Positions 23,895 to 33,988 of a DNA stretch of 64,000 bases are shown piece after piece. The notes under the pieces are model-generated. The model worked only from the letters and a program-made list of their open reading frames with translations, searched no databases and was not told where the DNA came from. A program made the translations under genes and the position numbers. Each line of letters starts with the position of its first letter. Positions within the stretch are counted from its first letter, which is position 1. This stretch comes from Dasypus novemcinctus (taxonomy: Eukaryota > Chordata > Mammalia > Cingulata > Dasypodidae). The stretch lies in assembly GCF_030445035.2 (NCBI RefSeq), contig NC_080690.1, forward strand, positions 33,568,796 to 33,632,795. Direction: 5' to 3'.

Positions 23895-24140
23895 TTTCTT
23901 AGCTAATACTTGCATAAAGCATTTACTCTAAGTGCTCAGCATGTATTAACTCATTTAACCTTCATAACATCCCTTTGAGGCAGAAACAGTTACTAAATCC
24001 ATTTTACAGATGGGGAAACTGAGGAAGAGAGGCTCAATAACTTGTCTAAGGTCACAGAGCTAGCAAACAGTAGAGGCAGGATTTGAACTCAGGTGGTCCC
24101 TGAATCCAAGTGCTTACACACTCACCCACACTGCCTTGGC
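23895..24140 (-). repeat. MIR SINE, near full length
   Basis: ATGTATTAACTCATTTAACC, ATTTTACAGATGGGGAAACT and AGGATTTGAACTCAGG occur in the order expected of reverse-complement MIR. Confidence 0.9.
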
Positions 24141-24158
24141 TTAAAGTTGGCCCCGCAC

Positions 24159-24510
24159 AGGAAGTAAATGTGGTTCAAGTGATTGGGCTCCTGTCTACCA
24201 TATAGGAGGACCAGGGTTTGATTCCCAGGGCCTCCTGGTAAAGGCAAGCTGGCCCATGTGGGGAGTTGGCCCGAGCGGAGAACTGGCACAGCAAGATGAC
24301 GGCAACAAAAAGAGACACAGAGGAGAGACAATAAGAGACACAACAGACTGGGGAACTGAGGTGGTGCAAGAGATTGAGCACTTCTCTCCCATTCTGGAAG
24401 GTCCCAGCATTGGTTCCCGGTGCTGCCTAAAGCAGACACAGAACACACAGCGAATGGATACAGAGAGCAGACAATGGAGGGGGCGAGATAAATAAATCTT
24501 AAAAAAAAAA
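24159..24510 (+). mobile_element. DAS SINE, dimeric form
   Basis: Two tRNA-like modules (GGGTTTGATTCCCAGG near 24214 and GCATTGGTTCCCGG near 24408) are followed by an A-rich tail. The flanks TTGGCCCCGCAC and TTGGTGCCACAC are a diverged target duplication. Confidence 0.88.
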
Positions 24511-26170
24511 TTGGTGCCACACCTCCTGCTTATCAGAGCAGTAAGCTGCAGCGTCTGAGTCTTGCTGGGGCTCACTTTCTAGGACCGCTCAAGGGTTGGG
24601 GGGCATGGTGACAGTCCAGAGAACTTAGAAGTGAGCTCCCAGCCTTGGTCCATTCTGGTTACCACTGAAATGCTCACTGTCCATGTGGTCCTTTCAAAAC
24701 TGGGAAACTGGGCCAGCGCTCTCCTTGCCCAGCGTGGCCCTGGGGTCCAGAGGGAACACACACATCCCACTCCACCCCATCCGAGATGCGTGCCTGCTTC
24801 ACTACTTCACCCTGGGGGCTGGCCTGGCTCCACTGCTTACTGGTTTGAGATGCCCAAACCAGGACCTTGGCGGATGATGTGGCTCCTGCCCTCCACCCTC
24901 AGCCAAGGAAAACTGGAGCCTGAATCAGGAAAGCTTAGCCATCCTATTTGGAACGTCTTGCTGGGAAAATCCTACCCTTTCTTTCAATTCTCCTGTAATA
25001 ATGAAAACAGGACTGAAAATAGCATCTCAAAGCCCAGCCTGTCACCCGATTTGGCAGGCCCTCATGATTTTTTTTTAAAGGAGAGGATGTAAACCGGGGC
25101 ACTAAGAGGTTTCAAGAAGGAGTTTTGAGACAGACAAATCAGCTTCCATTCACTGGCAGTGCAACTCTGGATAAGTTGCTTGGCCTCTCTGAGACTCATT
25201 TCCTCGGAAGTCGAATGGGGGTAATGATCCCCGCCTTGTGGTGCTGTCGTGAACACTGAGTGAAATAACGCAGGTCAAGGAGGCGTTCACCACAGACTGG
25301 CTTCCCACCCCCCCTTTCTCAGGTGCGGTGACAGGGGCTGAGATCCCTCCTCAGGCCCAGGCCCCACTGCACTCTCTGACTCCCCTGTACCGAGAGGGAC
25401 TGGCCACAGGAAGGGCCGTGCTGGGGCTTCCCCAGAGGCAGGAGACTTTCCCAGCTGAGCTCAGGGGAATTTCCTCTCCCAAGCTGGACAAATGCCCAGA
25501 GCAGGGAATTGGGGAGGGGCCGCTGTCGGTGTGTGGGCTGCTGATAAGGGGTAAAGGGGACAGCCAGGGTTTTCCCCACCTCCTTTTTTAGTCCTGAAAG
25601 GCTCCTCCAGGCCCGGAGGCTGGCACCCAAAAGGTGTCAGGGGAAGGGCAGAGGACCGTGCACCTAACCCAGGAGATGGGGCCGAGGGGTCCCGGGCACT
25701 GACCCCCACCCAGCAGGCACTCTCTCCAAGCCAGACCCAGAGGGCAGCAGAGAGAACAGGGCTCCATCTTCTCATCTCTAACGTGAGGCCCAGGCAGGAA
25801 GGCCGGAGGCATAAGGGAAGAAGGGAGTTTCAGAGGCAGCGGCTCCTGCCCCAGACAGGACAGGCAGGTCTGCAAAAGGGGGTGGGGGTGCGACCCACCA
25901 GGACCTTCTCAGGGAGAAGTTGTGGGCATCTGGTAGCCTGACCACAACCCCGGGTCTTGGTGACTTCCTGTTGCCTCCCAGCATTCCTCCCCACCCCACC
26001 CCGGCTGGCCAGCAGGGCCTGTCCACCTTTTGCAGGCTCCACCCCGCCGGTCCAGTCCCCGCCGGCTCTCACCCTCCCCACCTTCCCCTTGGATTCTGAT
26101 CCCGCGCATCCCCACACGCCTCACCTCCACGCAGCAGTCAGCGCGCACTGTCAGGGGCCAGTGAGACCCC
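24511..26170. other. GC-rich intergenic DNA with one MIR relic
   Basis: A MIR piece lies at 25140-25280 (plus, TTGCTTGGCCTCTCTGAGAC). No gene is supported. Overlapping frames at 25.3-26.2 kb on both strands are compositional. Confidence 0.5.
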
Positions 26171-26631
26171 GCTCCCCCGCCTAAGCTGCTCGGGTGCCGG
26201 GGCAGTCTAGTATGGGGGAAAGGGGGCAAGAAGAGTCACTGCCGGGAGCTGGCAGACACCATGGCCGTGAGACCCCACCCGGAAACCCGAGGGAAGGTTG
26301 CTACTAAGAGCAAAGCCGGAAAGACCCCGCAGAGACCCTGGCCACGAGGTCCCATGTGGAACTCTTTCCGGGTCAAGGGGAAGCCCTGGATGACTCCAAA
26401 CGAAAGGCCTCACCATTGGGCCCCTAAGAGCCAACAGGTGGGGCAGCCAATCAGGACAGCAGAGCTGGGCTCCTCCCCCAGCATGAGGCAAGGGGAGGAG
26501 TGGGGAAGGACTTAAAAAAGGCAGCCCCTCAACCCCAAATGCTCTCTCTTTGCCTGGAGGAGTCCATAACCACGTCTTGGGAGTGTACTTTTTTCCTTTT
26601 CTCTCATTTCTCAATAAACTCTTTTACTGGC
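26171..26631 (+). mobile_element. Possible ERV1-type LTR fragment
   Basis: The order CAGCCAATCAGG (CCAAT box) near 26443, CTTAAAAAAGG (TATA-like) near 26510 and TTTCTCAATAAACTC near 26609 resembles the U3-R-U5 layout of class I retroviral LTRs. The left boundary is not defined and no partner LTR was found. It could instead be a cellular promoter-like sequence. Confidence 0.35.
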
Positions 26632-27278
26632 TGTATTAGTCAGTCAAAGCGGTGCTGATGCAAAGTGCCAGAACTCTGTTGGCTTTTTTAAAGGGTATTT
26701 ATTTGGGGTAAAAGCTTACACAAGGCCCTAAAGCGTCCAACTCAAGGTACCATAAAAGGTACTTGCTCACCCAAAGTCACTGGCCACGTGTTGAAGCAAG
26801 ATGGCAGACAAGGTCCGTGAGGGTTCAACCTTCCTGTTTCCTCTTAAGACTCCATGGTCCCAGCTTCTTCAGATCTCAGCTGTAGGCTGGCATAAGGCTC
26901 GTCTCTCTCCCCAGGGCTCATTTCTTTCTGCTCTGTTCCCTTCACGAGGTCAGCTGTAGACTATCAGACTCATCTTTCTTCCCAGGGCCTCTCCTGTGTC
27001 TAATGGGCTGTCTCTCTTCCTCTGAGTTCTTCTTCTCTGTGTATCTACTTCCGTGTGAGAGTCTCTTTCATCAGCCCACCAAGGGGGTGGGGACTCAGCG
27101 CTGAGTTGCACTCTAATGATGTGCTTGAATCAAAGCCCTAATCTTAACATCATTTAATCAGACGTCTCAGCTGAAGCTAATACAATGAAAGGGTGATCAC
27201 ACCCAGAGGAACCAGACCAGTTTACACACATTATCAATGTTTCTTTTTGGAATTCATAAATAATATCAAACTGCCACA
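26632..27278 (-). repeat. LTR of the inverted-end element
   Basis: It begins TGTGGCAGTTTGATATT and ends GACTAATACA on the minus strand. It carries a polyadenylation-type AAATAAATACCC near 26697. The terminus resembles the LTR at 11743-12351. Confidence 0.7.
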
Positions 27279-28839
27279 CCCCACCCTTTGAATTCCAAAA
27301 AGTTATTACAGTATTAAAAAAAAAACCCTTTAAATCAGTAACAATGCTAAGTACAAGATCATATCACAATCGGTTTAAAGAAATACAGTTTGTCTTGGGG
27401 CAAAGTCCCATCTGGTTATAGACCTCTGAAATTTACAACACAATTTATCCGCTTCCAATATACAAAGGGATAGACAAAGGTTAAACATTTGCAGTACCAT
27501 AAGGAGAATTTGGGAGGAAAATATGAGTCACAGGTCCAGAACAGTTCTGAAAAACTTCAGGGCATACTACCTTAGATTTCAAAGTCTGAGAGTCATTCTC
27601 GGGGTGATGGTTTCTTCTCCCTGGGGCTTCGTGGGGACCCATCCTTTCCACGGGCGTGCCGAGCGGCCATTTTCTTGGTACCACCCTCATCAAGCATGTA
27701 GGTGGGGACAGAGCTCCAGACGTCACCTCCAAGAACATTGGGTGATGGCCACTCCTTCCCTGATCTCTGGGGTACAAGCTCAGCCCCCTTAGTACAGTCA
27801 GGGGGAGACAGCATTCTCCCTAATCTCTGATCTACAAGTCTGACCCTTTCAGAGCAATGAGTTGGCAATCTGGCCTTCCCTAATCTATGGGGGGTAGGCC
27901 CACCCCTCTCAGACCTATGGGGTGTCAATCTTACTCTCCTCAACCCTTGGGGAATGTGCTCCACCCTCTCAGTAGCCTGGGGCAGCAAAACTTTCCTTCA
28001 ACAGCAGGCTGGAGCATCCACCCTCTTCAACTCCCTGGGCAACTTTCCCTCTCTGTACACTAGGGTAGGGTTCCTCTCTTGGCCAAGCAGATGTCTTAAT
28101 TCTGGATCTCTGCTTCCATGGTTTTCCTCTTAAAGCAGTTTTCCCTTCAATATCTCCCCTGCAGTTCCCTTTAGCCCAGGCTGACAATGGTTTCATACAT
28201 ACAGCGCTCTCAAAAAGTTTGTTGGTTTAGTATGCAGAAAGCAGGGGTCCAAACCATCAGACAGTAAGACTTTACACATGTCTTTCCTAGATAACTGCAT
28301 TTTCAATCCTGACTTACAAGTTCCAAGTTTAGTTAATTCTTCAAATGGGGCACTATTGTCTGGGGACTTGATTTCCAGAGGCTTGAAATTTCTGGAATCA
28401 ATTTCTGGTTTCATTTTGCCCAACAATTCAGTTCTCAGCTTCTCTCTCTTGTCTAGCATTTTACTATAAGCTGCAAGGAGAAGCCAAGCCGCATTCTCTG
28501 AGTTTACTTTGGAAAGTTCTTCAGCTAAATGGCCAAGCTTGCCATTTTCAAATTCTCCCTTCCATAAAACATCAGAAGTTAATTTTGATAAGTTATCTAC
28601 AACTTTAAAATACAGACCACCTTTCCTCCACTTTCCAATAATAGTTTCATCATTAAGGCCTCATAAAAAGTCTCTTTATCATCCCTATTCCTATCAACAG
28701 TCTCTTCAAAGAACCCTAGGTCTTTTCTATCAAGCATTTCATAATTATTTCCTTCTAAGACCTTATCAAAAATAACTTTAGGCTCCATATTACTGCCAGC
28801 AGTCTCTTCAAAGCAATCTAGGCCCTTTCCATCAAGTAT

Positions 28840-29062
28840 CTGGGACCACAAAGTCTAAAGAGGAAGAAGGAAGGCTGCGCCCTTGCAGACCTCACCCCCT
28901 ATCTTGCTTCAACACAAGGCACAGAGTCTGATGAGGAAGTAACCTCGAGTTGGATTCTTTAGAGCCTTGAGATCATAAGCTTCCACCCCAAGTAAATACC
29001 CTTTATAAAAGCCAGCAGATTTTTGGTACTTTGCATCAGCACCCCTTTGGCTGACTAATACA
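28840..29062 (+). repeat. Inverted LTR end
   Basis: TTTGCATCAGCACCCCTTTG at 29031 mirrors the left end of the element at 26645-26664. Alignment by eye continues over more than 200 bp. Confidence 0.8.
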
Positions 29063-29169
29063 GGGGCCTACCTAAACTGGCAGGTTCTTAAATTCTTTTA
29101 TGCGACATAGCCAAGAACCTAGAGGAATTTAGCTTCTCCCAACTTCACTTTCTCCATCCCACTCAGAAG

Positions 29170-29430
29170 AAAATCCAAACGCCTCTTCTCAGTTGTGCCT
29201 GTTGTGCATGTTCCAGATTTGAACCTCCTCTTCACCTTTGCCCCTGCCTCACTGGCCTTGCTGCCCCTCCAACAGACCACACACTGCCTCAGGGCCTTTG
29301 CACTGACCATGTCTCTCTCCAGGAACACATTCTCTCTCCCACTCCCAGCTTTGCTTTCGCTTGTTTCTCTCCTCAATTCAGTGTCACTGCCTTGGAGAGG
29401 CCCTCTCTGACCAACCCCACTTAAGAGAGC
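29170..29430 (+). repeat. L2 LINE 3' region
   Basis: GCCTCAGGGCCTTTGCACTG near 29287 and GGCCCTCTCTGACCA near 29399 are L2 phrases. Confidence 0.7.
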
Positions 29431-29438
29431 TCCTACAC

Positions 29439-29648
29439 CAGAGGTTCTTAACCTTTTTTGGTCCACAGACCCCTTTGCCAGTCAGATAAAAACTACAGAC
29501 CCCTTACTAGGTCCACAGTATACTGTGTATTATTTAATAAATATACACACCCTCACGTCCCCACAAGAATAATGTGGTTTTGGATTCCAACTCCAGCTAA
29601 CAAACACCTTGTTAAATGCCCCTGCCCTGCTGCACTCTTTAAAGGTAA
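29439..29648 (+). mobile_element. hAT-type MITE, truncated
   Basis: CAGAGGTTCTTAACCTTTTT opens it, and it shares CCCCACAAGAATAATGT with the complete copy at 36572. The right end is lost near the following SINE. Confidence 0.65.
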
Positions 29649-29653
29649 AAACA

Positions 29654-29926
29654 GGGAAGCAGATACGGCTCAGGTGATTGGGCTCCCCCCACCACATGGG
29701 AGGTCCCTGGTTCAGATCCTGGTGCCTCCTAAAGAAGACAGCGGGCTGACAGGATACGCGGAGGGGAGGGAAAACAGAATGAGAGACACGAGAAAGCAGG
29801 GAACAGAGGTGGCTCCATCGGATTAGGAACCTCCCTCCCACATCAGGTTCTGCTCCTCCAGTGCCTCCTAAGGAAACAGGGACGCAGCGAGTCGGGTGGG
29901 GAGAAATAAATAAATCTTAAATATAT
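29654..29926 (+). mobile_element. DAS SINE, dimeric form
   Basis: The first module has CCTGGTTCAGATCCTGG near 29706 and a second, degraded module follows. The tail is AAATAAATAAATC. The flanks AAAGGTAAAAACA and AAAGGCAAAATCA form the target duplication. Confidence 0.9.
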
Positions 29927-30189
29927 AAAGGCAAAATCATGACTCAAAGACAAAATGAACATGTATCAAATATTTCATTTAACTCATTAATGTGTGAATC
30001 AGTGAAATTGAGTCAAAGAAAAATTCAAAGAACACACATACTAGGCAATCAGGAATGGTGAAATGATTTTATAAACAGAGGCAAAATGGGTCAATAATCA
30101 GTTGTCAGGCTGGACAAAATTCACCTGCATTTCTATGGATGAGAATCATTTGCATATAAAAGTAATATAGACTGAGATAGCTAGTTCCA

Positions 30190-30415
30190 GACAGGGCACC
30201 CAGTTAGCTTTGTTGCCTATTTCAAAGCCTCTCATTATTTTCCAGAGATGACATCCCACTTCTTTACACTCTTCCTAGTAATATCAGCACCTGAACTCAT
30301 TTATTCATCTGTTTCTTGTTTTTTCCCCTCCACCCTCTGCTCACCCTCCATGGTCTGTAACTTGAGAAGAGTGTCTGGCCTACAGCAAGTACTCCATAAA
30401 TATTTGTTGATTCCC
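30190..30415 (+). repeat. L2 LINE 3' end
   Basis: CTACAGCAAGTACTCCATAA followed by ATATTTGTTGATT is the L2 3' terminus. Confidence 0.7.
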
Positions 30416-30709
30416 CTCATAGTGTCCAGGGTGATTTCTGCTTTAGGAGAGGACACCAAAGAGGTCATTACTTAACCTAAGGAAACAAGATCTGGCAGCC
30501 AGTGAGGAGGCATTTGGAGAAGGGCAAGAGGAGGGTCTCATCACCCTGCAAATAATCGGGCTGCTCCACCCCTTGGCATCCCTAGCTCTGAGGGCCCCTT
30601 TGGAGGGTGGGAGGTGGGGGTAGTTCTCCAGCAGAGGCCCCTCTGTGATACCAACTAAGGCATGGCAGAGGGCACTAAGGGGTTAATGTGATCCACCCAC
30701 ACACACATT

Positions 30710-30920
30710 TTCCTTTTAATTAGAGAAGTTGTGAGCTTACAAAACAGCCAGTGCCTACTGTGCAGAATTCCTGTACATCACCCCTCCACCAACACCTTAC
30801 ACTGTGGTGGTAGGAACATTTGCTACAGATCATGAAAGACTGTGATCAGACTAAGACCACTAACAGTGGCCCACAGCATACACGAGGTTTATTCTTTCCA
30901 TACACCGCTATTAGTAACAC
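30710..30920 (-). mobile_element. L1 3' UTR fragment
   Basis: TTTTAATTAGAGAAGTTGTG, then ACACCTTACACTGTGGTGG, match xenarthran-type L1 3' UTR sequence seen elsewhere in reverse. Confidence 0.6.
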
Positions 30921-31867
30921 CATCCCACACACTTTTCGCTCACACCTTCTGGACCGGCCCCCTGGGGTGCAGGGTCGGCTCCCCTCAGGCCCTGTCTTTC
31001 CGCCCCTCTTGGTACAGGGGGGCCACCCTGGCGGGTCAGTGGCCCAGCCAGCCCCAGGACCTCTCCTGCGCGCCTTTTCCAGGAACTGCATTTTCAGGGT
31101 CTCCGTGGAGCCTGAGGGAGGGGGGCGCACGAGATCCTCGGAGGGTGGAGGGGCCTCAGGCCTCCCGGAAACCCCGTGGAGAAGGGCATCCCCTCGGCCC
31201 CGAGGTCTTCAGGTCTCCGGACCTCGCGGGTGCGCGGGTAAGTCTGGGGTTAGGAAGGCGAGTCCCGCGGGGTCGCGTTCTGAGACCCCGGGAGCAGAGG
31301 GGCCAGGAGGGCGGAGACGACTCCCTAAGGGGAGGGAGGGAGGGACCGAGTCATCAGGGACATTCTCTGCGCCCCTACTGTGTGCCGGAAGTGTTTGGGC
31401 ACTGGGGACACGGCCAGGAATAGGGCGGATTCGACTATGCAGCGGAGTCAGTCTAACCAGGAGCCTGAGTAAACGAAGTAAAAGCACATTAAACGTGAAC
31501 TGCCTTTTTCACGAATGGAAGGGAGAACGCGGTACGCATGCGGTGAGACCCCGGGCGGGGGCGCCAGCCAGCGCAGGGTGCGGGTTTGACCGAATAGGTA
31601 GAAAACTCACAAGGGCGTGGATGCCGACGTGCAAGCGTGCTTGCAGATATGCAACAATCGAAGCTGGTGTGAATAATAAATGCAAGCCTGCAGAATGAAT
31701 GCATGCAGAGGCACAAATGCACGCGGGTTAGCCTTCGATCGCGGGTCCTTCAGATTCTCCAGCAGACCGCGCGCGCCCCCTGCCGCCGCCAGCCGCCCCG
31801 CTCGGCTCGCCTGGTACCACCTCGCCTCGCCTTTGCCAGCCAGCCCAGCACGGGCCCATCTAGCGCC

Positions 31868-31881
31868 TCCCGACGTCGGGA
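31868..31881. promoter_or_regulatory. 14-bp perfect palindrome with CRE core
   Basis: TCCCGACGTCGGGA reads the same on both strands and contains GACGTC, the core of CREB/ATF sites. It lies about 90 bp upstream of the tRNA. Confidence 0.5.
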
Positions 31882-31909
31882 GGAAAACAAGGCCCAGGCC
31901 GCTGTTTGT

Positions 31910-31921
31910 TACGCATGCGTA
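31910..31921. promoter_or_regulatory. 12-bp perfect palindrome, NRF1-like
   Basis: TACGCATGCGTA resembles the GCGCATGCGC core of NRF1 sites. A second copy of ACGCATGCG lies at 31534-31542. Confidence 0.45.
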
Positions 31922-31969
31922 CATTACGGAGATTCCGAAGAGGTTTGCACGAGGACGCGGCTCTCAGCA

Positions 31970-32052
31970 GTCAGGATGGCCGAGCGGTCTAAGGCGCTGC
32001 GTTCAGGTCGCAGTCTCCCCTGGAGGCGTGGGTTCGAATCCCACTTCTGACA
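31970..32052 (+). tRNA. tRNA-Leu (anticodon CAG)
   Basis: This is a complete cytosolic class II tRNA that decodes CUG leucine codons. The 7-bp acceptor stem pairs GTCAGGA with TTCTGAC (one G-T pair), with discriminator A at 32052. The A box is TGGCCGAGCGG (31977-31987) and the B box GGTTCGAATCC (32031-32041). The anticodon stem CTGCG/CGCAG holds the loop TTCAGGT, with the CAG anticodon at 32004-32006. The long variable arm typical of Leu tRNAs follows, and there is no intron. A T-run terminator starts at 32064. The gene is identical to the copy at 32404-32486 on the other strand. Confidence 0.98.
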
Positions 32053-32063
32053 AAGTTGCTTTC

Positions 32064-32075
32064 TTTTTTTTTTTT
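32064..32075 (+). terminator. RNA polymerase III terminator
   Basis: Twelve T residues lie 11 bases after the end of the plus-strand tRNA. Confidence 0.9.
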
Positions 32076-32391
32076 CCGTTCACCGATTCGTCAACTGCAG
32101 ATCCTCGAGCTAAGTGATGCTTTTAAAATATATATTCATTTATTAATCCATTTAATAATAACAGTAAGACCATTATATGCTAACATAAATGTTTATTAAA
32201 ATATAAAAAAATATTTACTGAGACGTGGTCTCATTCTACTTTTATAAGACACTTCCACTTTTTGATACTTTTAATCTTTTTACAGAACAAGGTCGAAAGA
32301 CACGTTTACTTTTTTTTTAACTTCAAAAACAAAGCCCGGCTCTGTGCTTTTAGCGCCTCTCAATGTAGTCAATGATCTACATTAGGGAGAT

Positions 32392-32395
32392 AAAA
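32392..32395 (-). terminator. RNA polymerase III terminator (minus-strand tRNA)
   Basis: A minimal run of four T residues on the minus strand lies eight bases beyond the tRNA 3' end. Confidence 0.65.
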
Positions 32396-32403
32396 CAGGG
32401 TTT

Positions 32404-32486
32404 TGTCAGAAGTGGGATTCGAACCCACGCCTCCAGGGGAGACTGCGACCTGAACGCAGCGCCTTAGACCGCTCGGCCATCCTGAC
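32404..32486 (-). tRNA. tRNA-Leu (anticodon CAG), second identical copy
   Basis: The 83-nt sequence is base-for-base identical to the gene at 31970-32052 but on the opposite strand, so the pair is convergent. The B box lies at 32415-32425 and the A box at 32469-32479. The anticodon is read from 32450-32452. Identity of both copies, with unrelated flanks, suggests purifying selection plus gene conversion between the inverted arms. Confidence 0.98.
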
Positions 32487-33274
32487 AACTAGCCGCCGCC
32501 GGATATTCTTCTATAGTAGTTTTCACCTTGCACTAGGGTTTAATGGACCGCGTCCGGGCTGTGGTAGCGTTCCGGATGGATCCAAATCCAGGAGCCCAGC
32601 TAGAGTTTCTGTAATTAAAAACCATCGGTGCTGCGAGGCACTGCTGTCCTCAGACCGGCTCCGTCTTTTTACTAAATACTTGGGTTTTAAGTGGAAACTC
32701 TGTAGCCTGAGCAGACATGGAAAACCAGTCCACCTCGCCGCCGATGGAAAATAACCATAGAAATGAATACAAGGAAAATGAAACAATATTAAATTCCTGC
32801 GGTGGTGGCGTTATTATTTACTATAACCGTGGATCGGAAAGGGGGGGCTGTGGACGGGCCCCTGGGGGGAGCGGGGTCGAGAGGATTCTTTTTGGAAGGG
32901 GGGATGTTTTGCCACCTGTGCCTCAGCGTGGGAAGTGGTGGGCACACAGATCCCACTCCACAGGCGTTTAGCTGGGACCTCAGCCCCTCATCCAAGGTCG
33001 TAAAGCTTGGTGAGGAGAAGAGTTATCTGCCTAGAAAAGCTTGATGCGTACAAGGAATTGGAATTGTATGTCTGTCTGTCCTTCTTTCTCCAGGAACTGG
33101 GGCCTGAGGTGGAGGTGTAATAGGTGGGTGGTTACAAAGGAAGGTTTCAATAGGAAAAAGAGCTTGCTGGGAAGCAAACAGGCTGCCTGTGTAGATAGTG
33201 AGGTCCGCATCACTGGAGGCATTCAAGTCAAGGCTGGACAGTCACTTGGTGAAAATACTTGTGCTTGTATTCAT
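32487..33274. other. Intergenic DNA, no gene seen
   Basis: I recognise no repeat or exon. A short frame beginning at 32717 has no homology I know. Confidence 0.45.
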
Positions 33275-33708
33275 TTCCTATTGCTGCTGTAATAAATTAC
33301 CACAAGTGTAGTAGCTTAAAACAACACACATTTATTCTTTCACAGTTCTGGAGGTCCTCAATCTAAAGTGGATCAGTAGGGCTGCATTCCTTCTGGAGTC
33401 TGTAAAGGAGAACCTATTTCCTTGCCTTTTCCAGTTTCTAGAAGTCACCTGCTTTCCTTGGCTGTCCTTAGACATCACCCCACCTCTGCTTCCTTAGTCC
33501 ATCTCCTTTTCTGCCTGACTCACCTGCCTCCCTCTTGGAAGGAACCCAGTGATTACATTGGGCCCATCTTGAGAATTCTGGATAATCTCTCCATCTCCAG
33601 ATCCTGAATTTAACTGCATCTGCCAAATTCCTTTTATTATGTAAAGTAACTTATTCACAGGTTCTGGACATGGACATGGATGGAGGGACATTGCTCTGTC
33701 TACCACAG
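33275..33708 (-). mobile_element. MLT1-type MaLR LTR
   Basis: GTAATAAATTACCACAAGTG, then GCTTAAAACAACACA and ACATTGGGCCCATC, are the reverse complement of an MLT1-type LTR. Confidence 0.7.
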
Positions 33709-33988
33709 CCCCCGAAAGCAAAACTTCATAAGATACACCTTTTTCAGGGGTGTTTCTGTGTATCTGTGACATCTTTAGTCTGATGAGAGCCACTCTCCCC
33801 ACTTCTATCATCAGCTATGATGATCTTTGGGTTGTGGCATTTATTGACTTTTTCTCTTTGATTACCTGTATATAATGAACATGAATTACTAGGGATTTTG
33901 TTTTTAATTAAAAAAACTGCCAGGAAAGACTTTGAAAAGGGTAAAAATAATGCTGGGTGTTCTTTCAATGGAATGTTAAGTGTTGCTA

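Larger units (their letters stand above)
26632..29062 (-). mobile_element. LTR retroelement with long inverted ends
   Basis: On the minus strand a complete LTR of about 647 bp (27278 to 26632, TGTGGCAGTTTGATA to TGACTAATACA) is preceded by an interior of about 1.56 kb. A purine tract, AAAGGGTGGGG, directly abuts the LTR. At the other end a 223-bp segment (28840-29062) matches the last 232 bp of that LTR, but inverted. The interior has short minus-strand frames at 28193-28459 and 28597-28851 with no domain I recognise. Either the 5' LTR was replaced by an inverted fragment, or the family is a foldback-like element. No flanking duplication was seen. Confidence 0.7.
30921..31969. promoter_or_regulatory. 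CpG-rich block upstream of the tRNA-Leu pair
   Basis: GC and CpG density is high from about 31050 to 31969, with two perfect palindromes near the tRNA end. Polymerase III needs only internal boxes, so the CpG richness may reflect open chromatin. An overlapping 292-residue frame looks compositional. No polymerase II gene is recognised here. Confidence 0.5.
32053..32403. other. AT-rich spacer between convergent tRNA genes
   Basis: The 351-bp spacer holds the terminators of both tRNAs. It is strongly AT-rich, in contrast to the CpG-rich DNA outside the pair. No other gene is seen. Confidence 0.8.

Noticed and set aside
30820-31698. 292-residue plus-strand frame upstream of the tRNA pair
   Set aside because: It starts within an L1 3' UTR fragment and continues through CpG-rich non-coding DNA without domain similarity.
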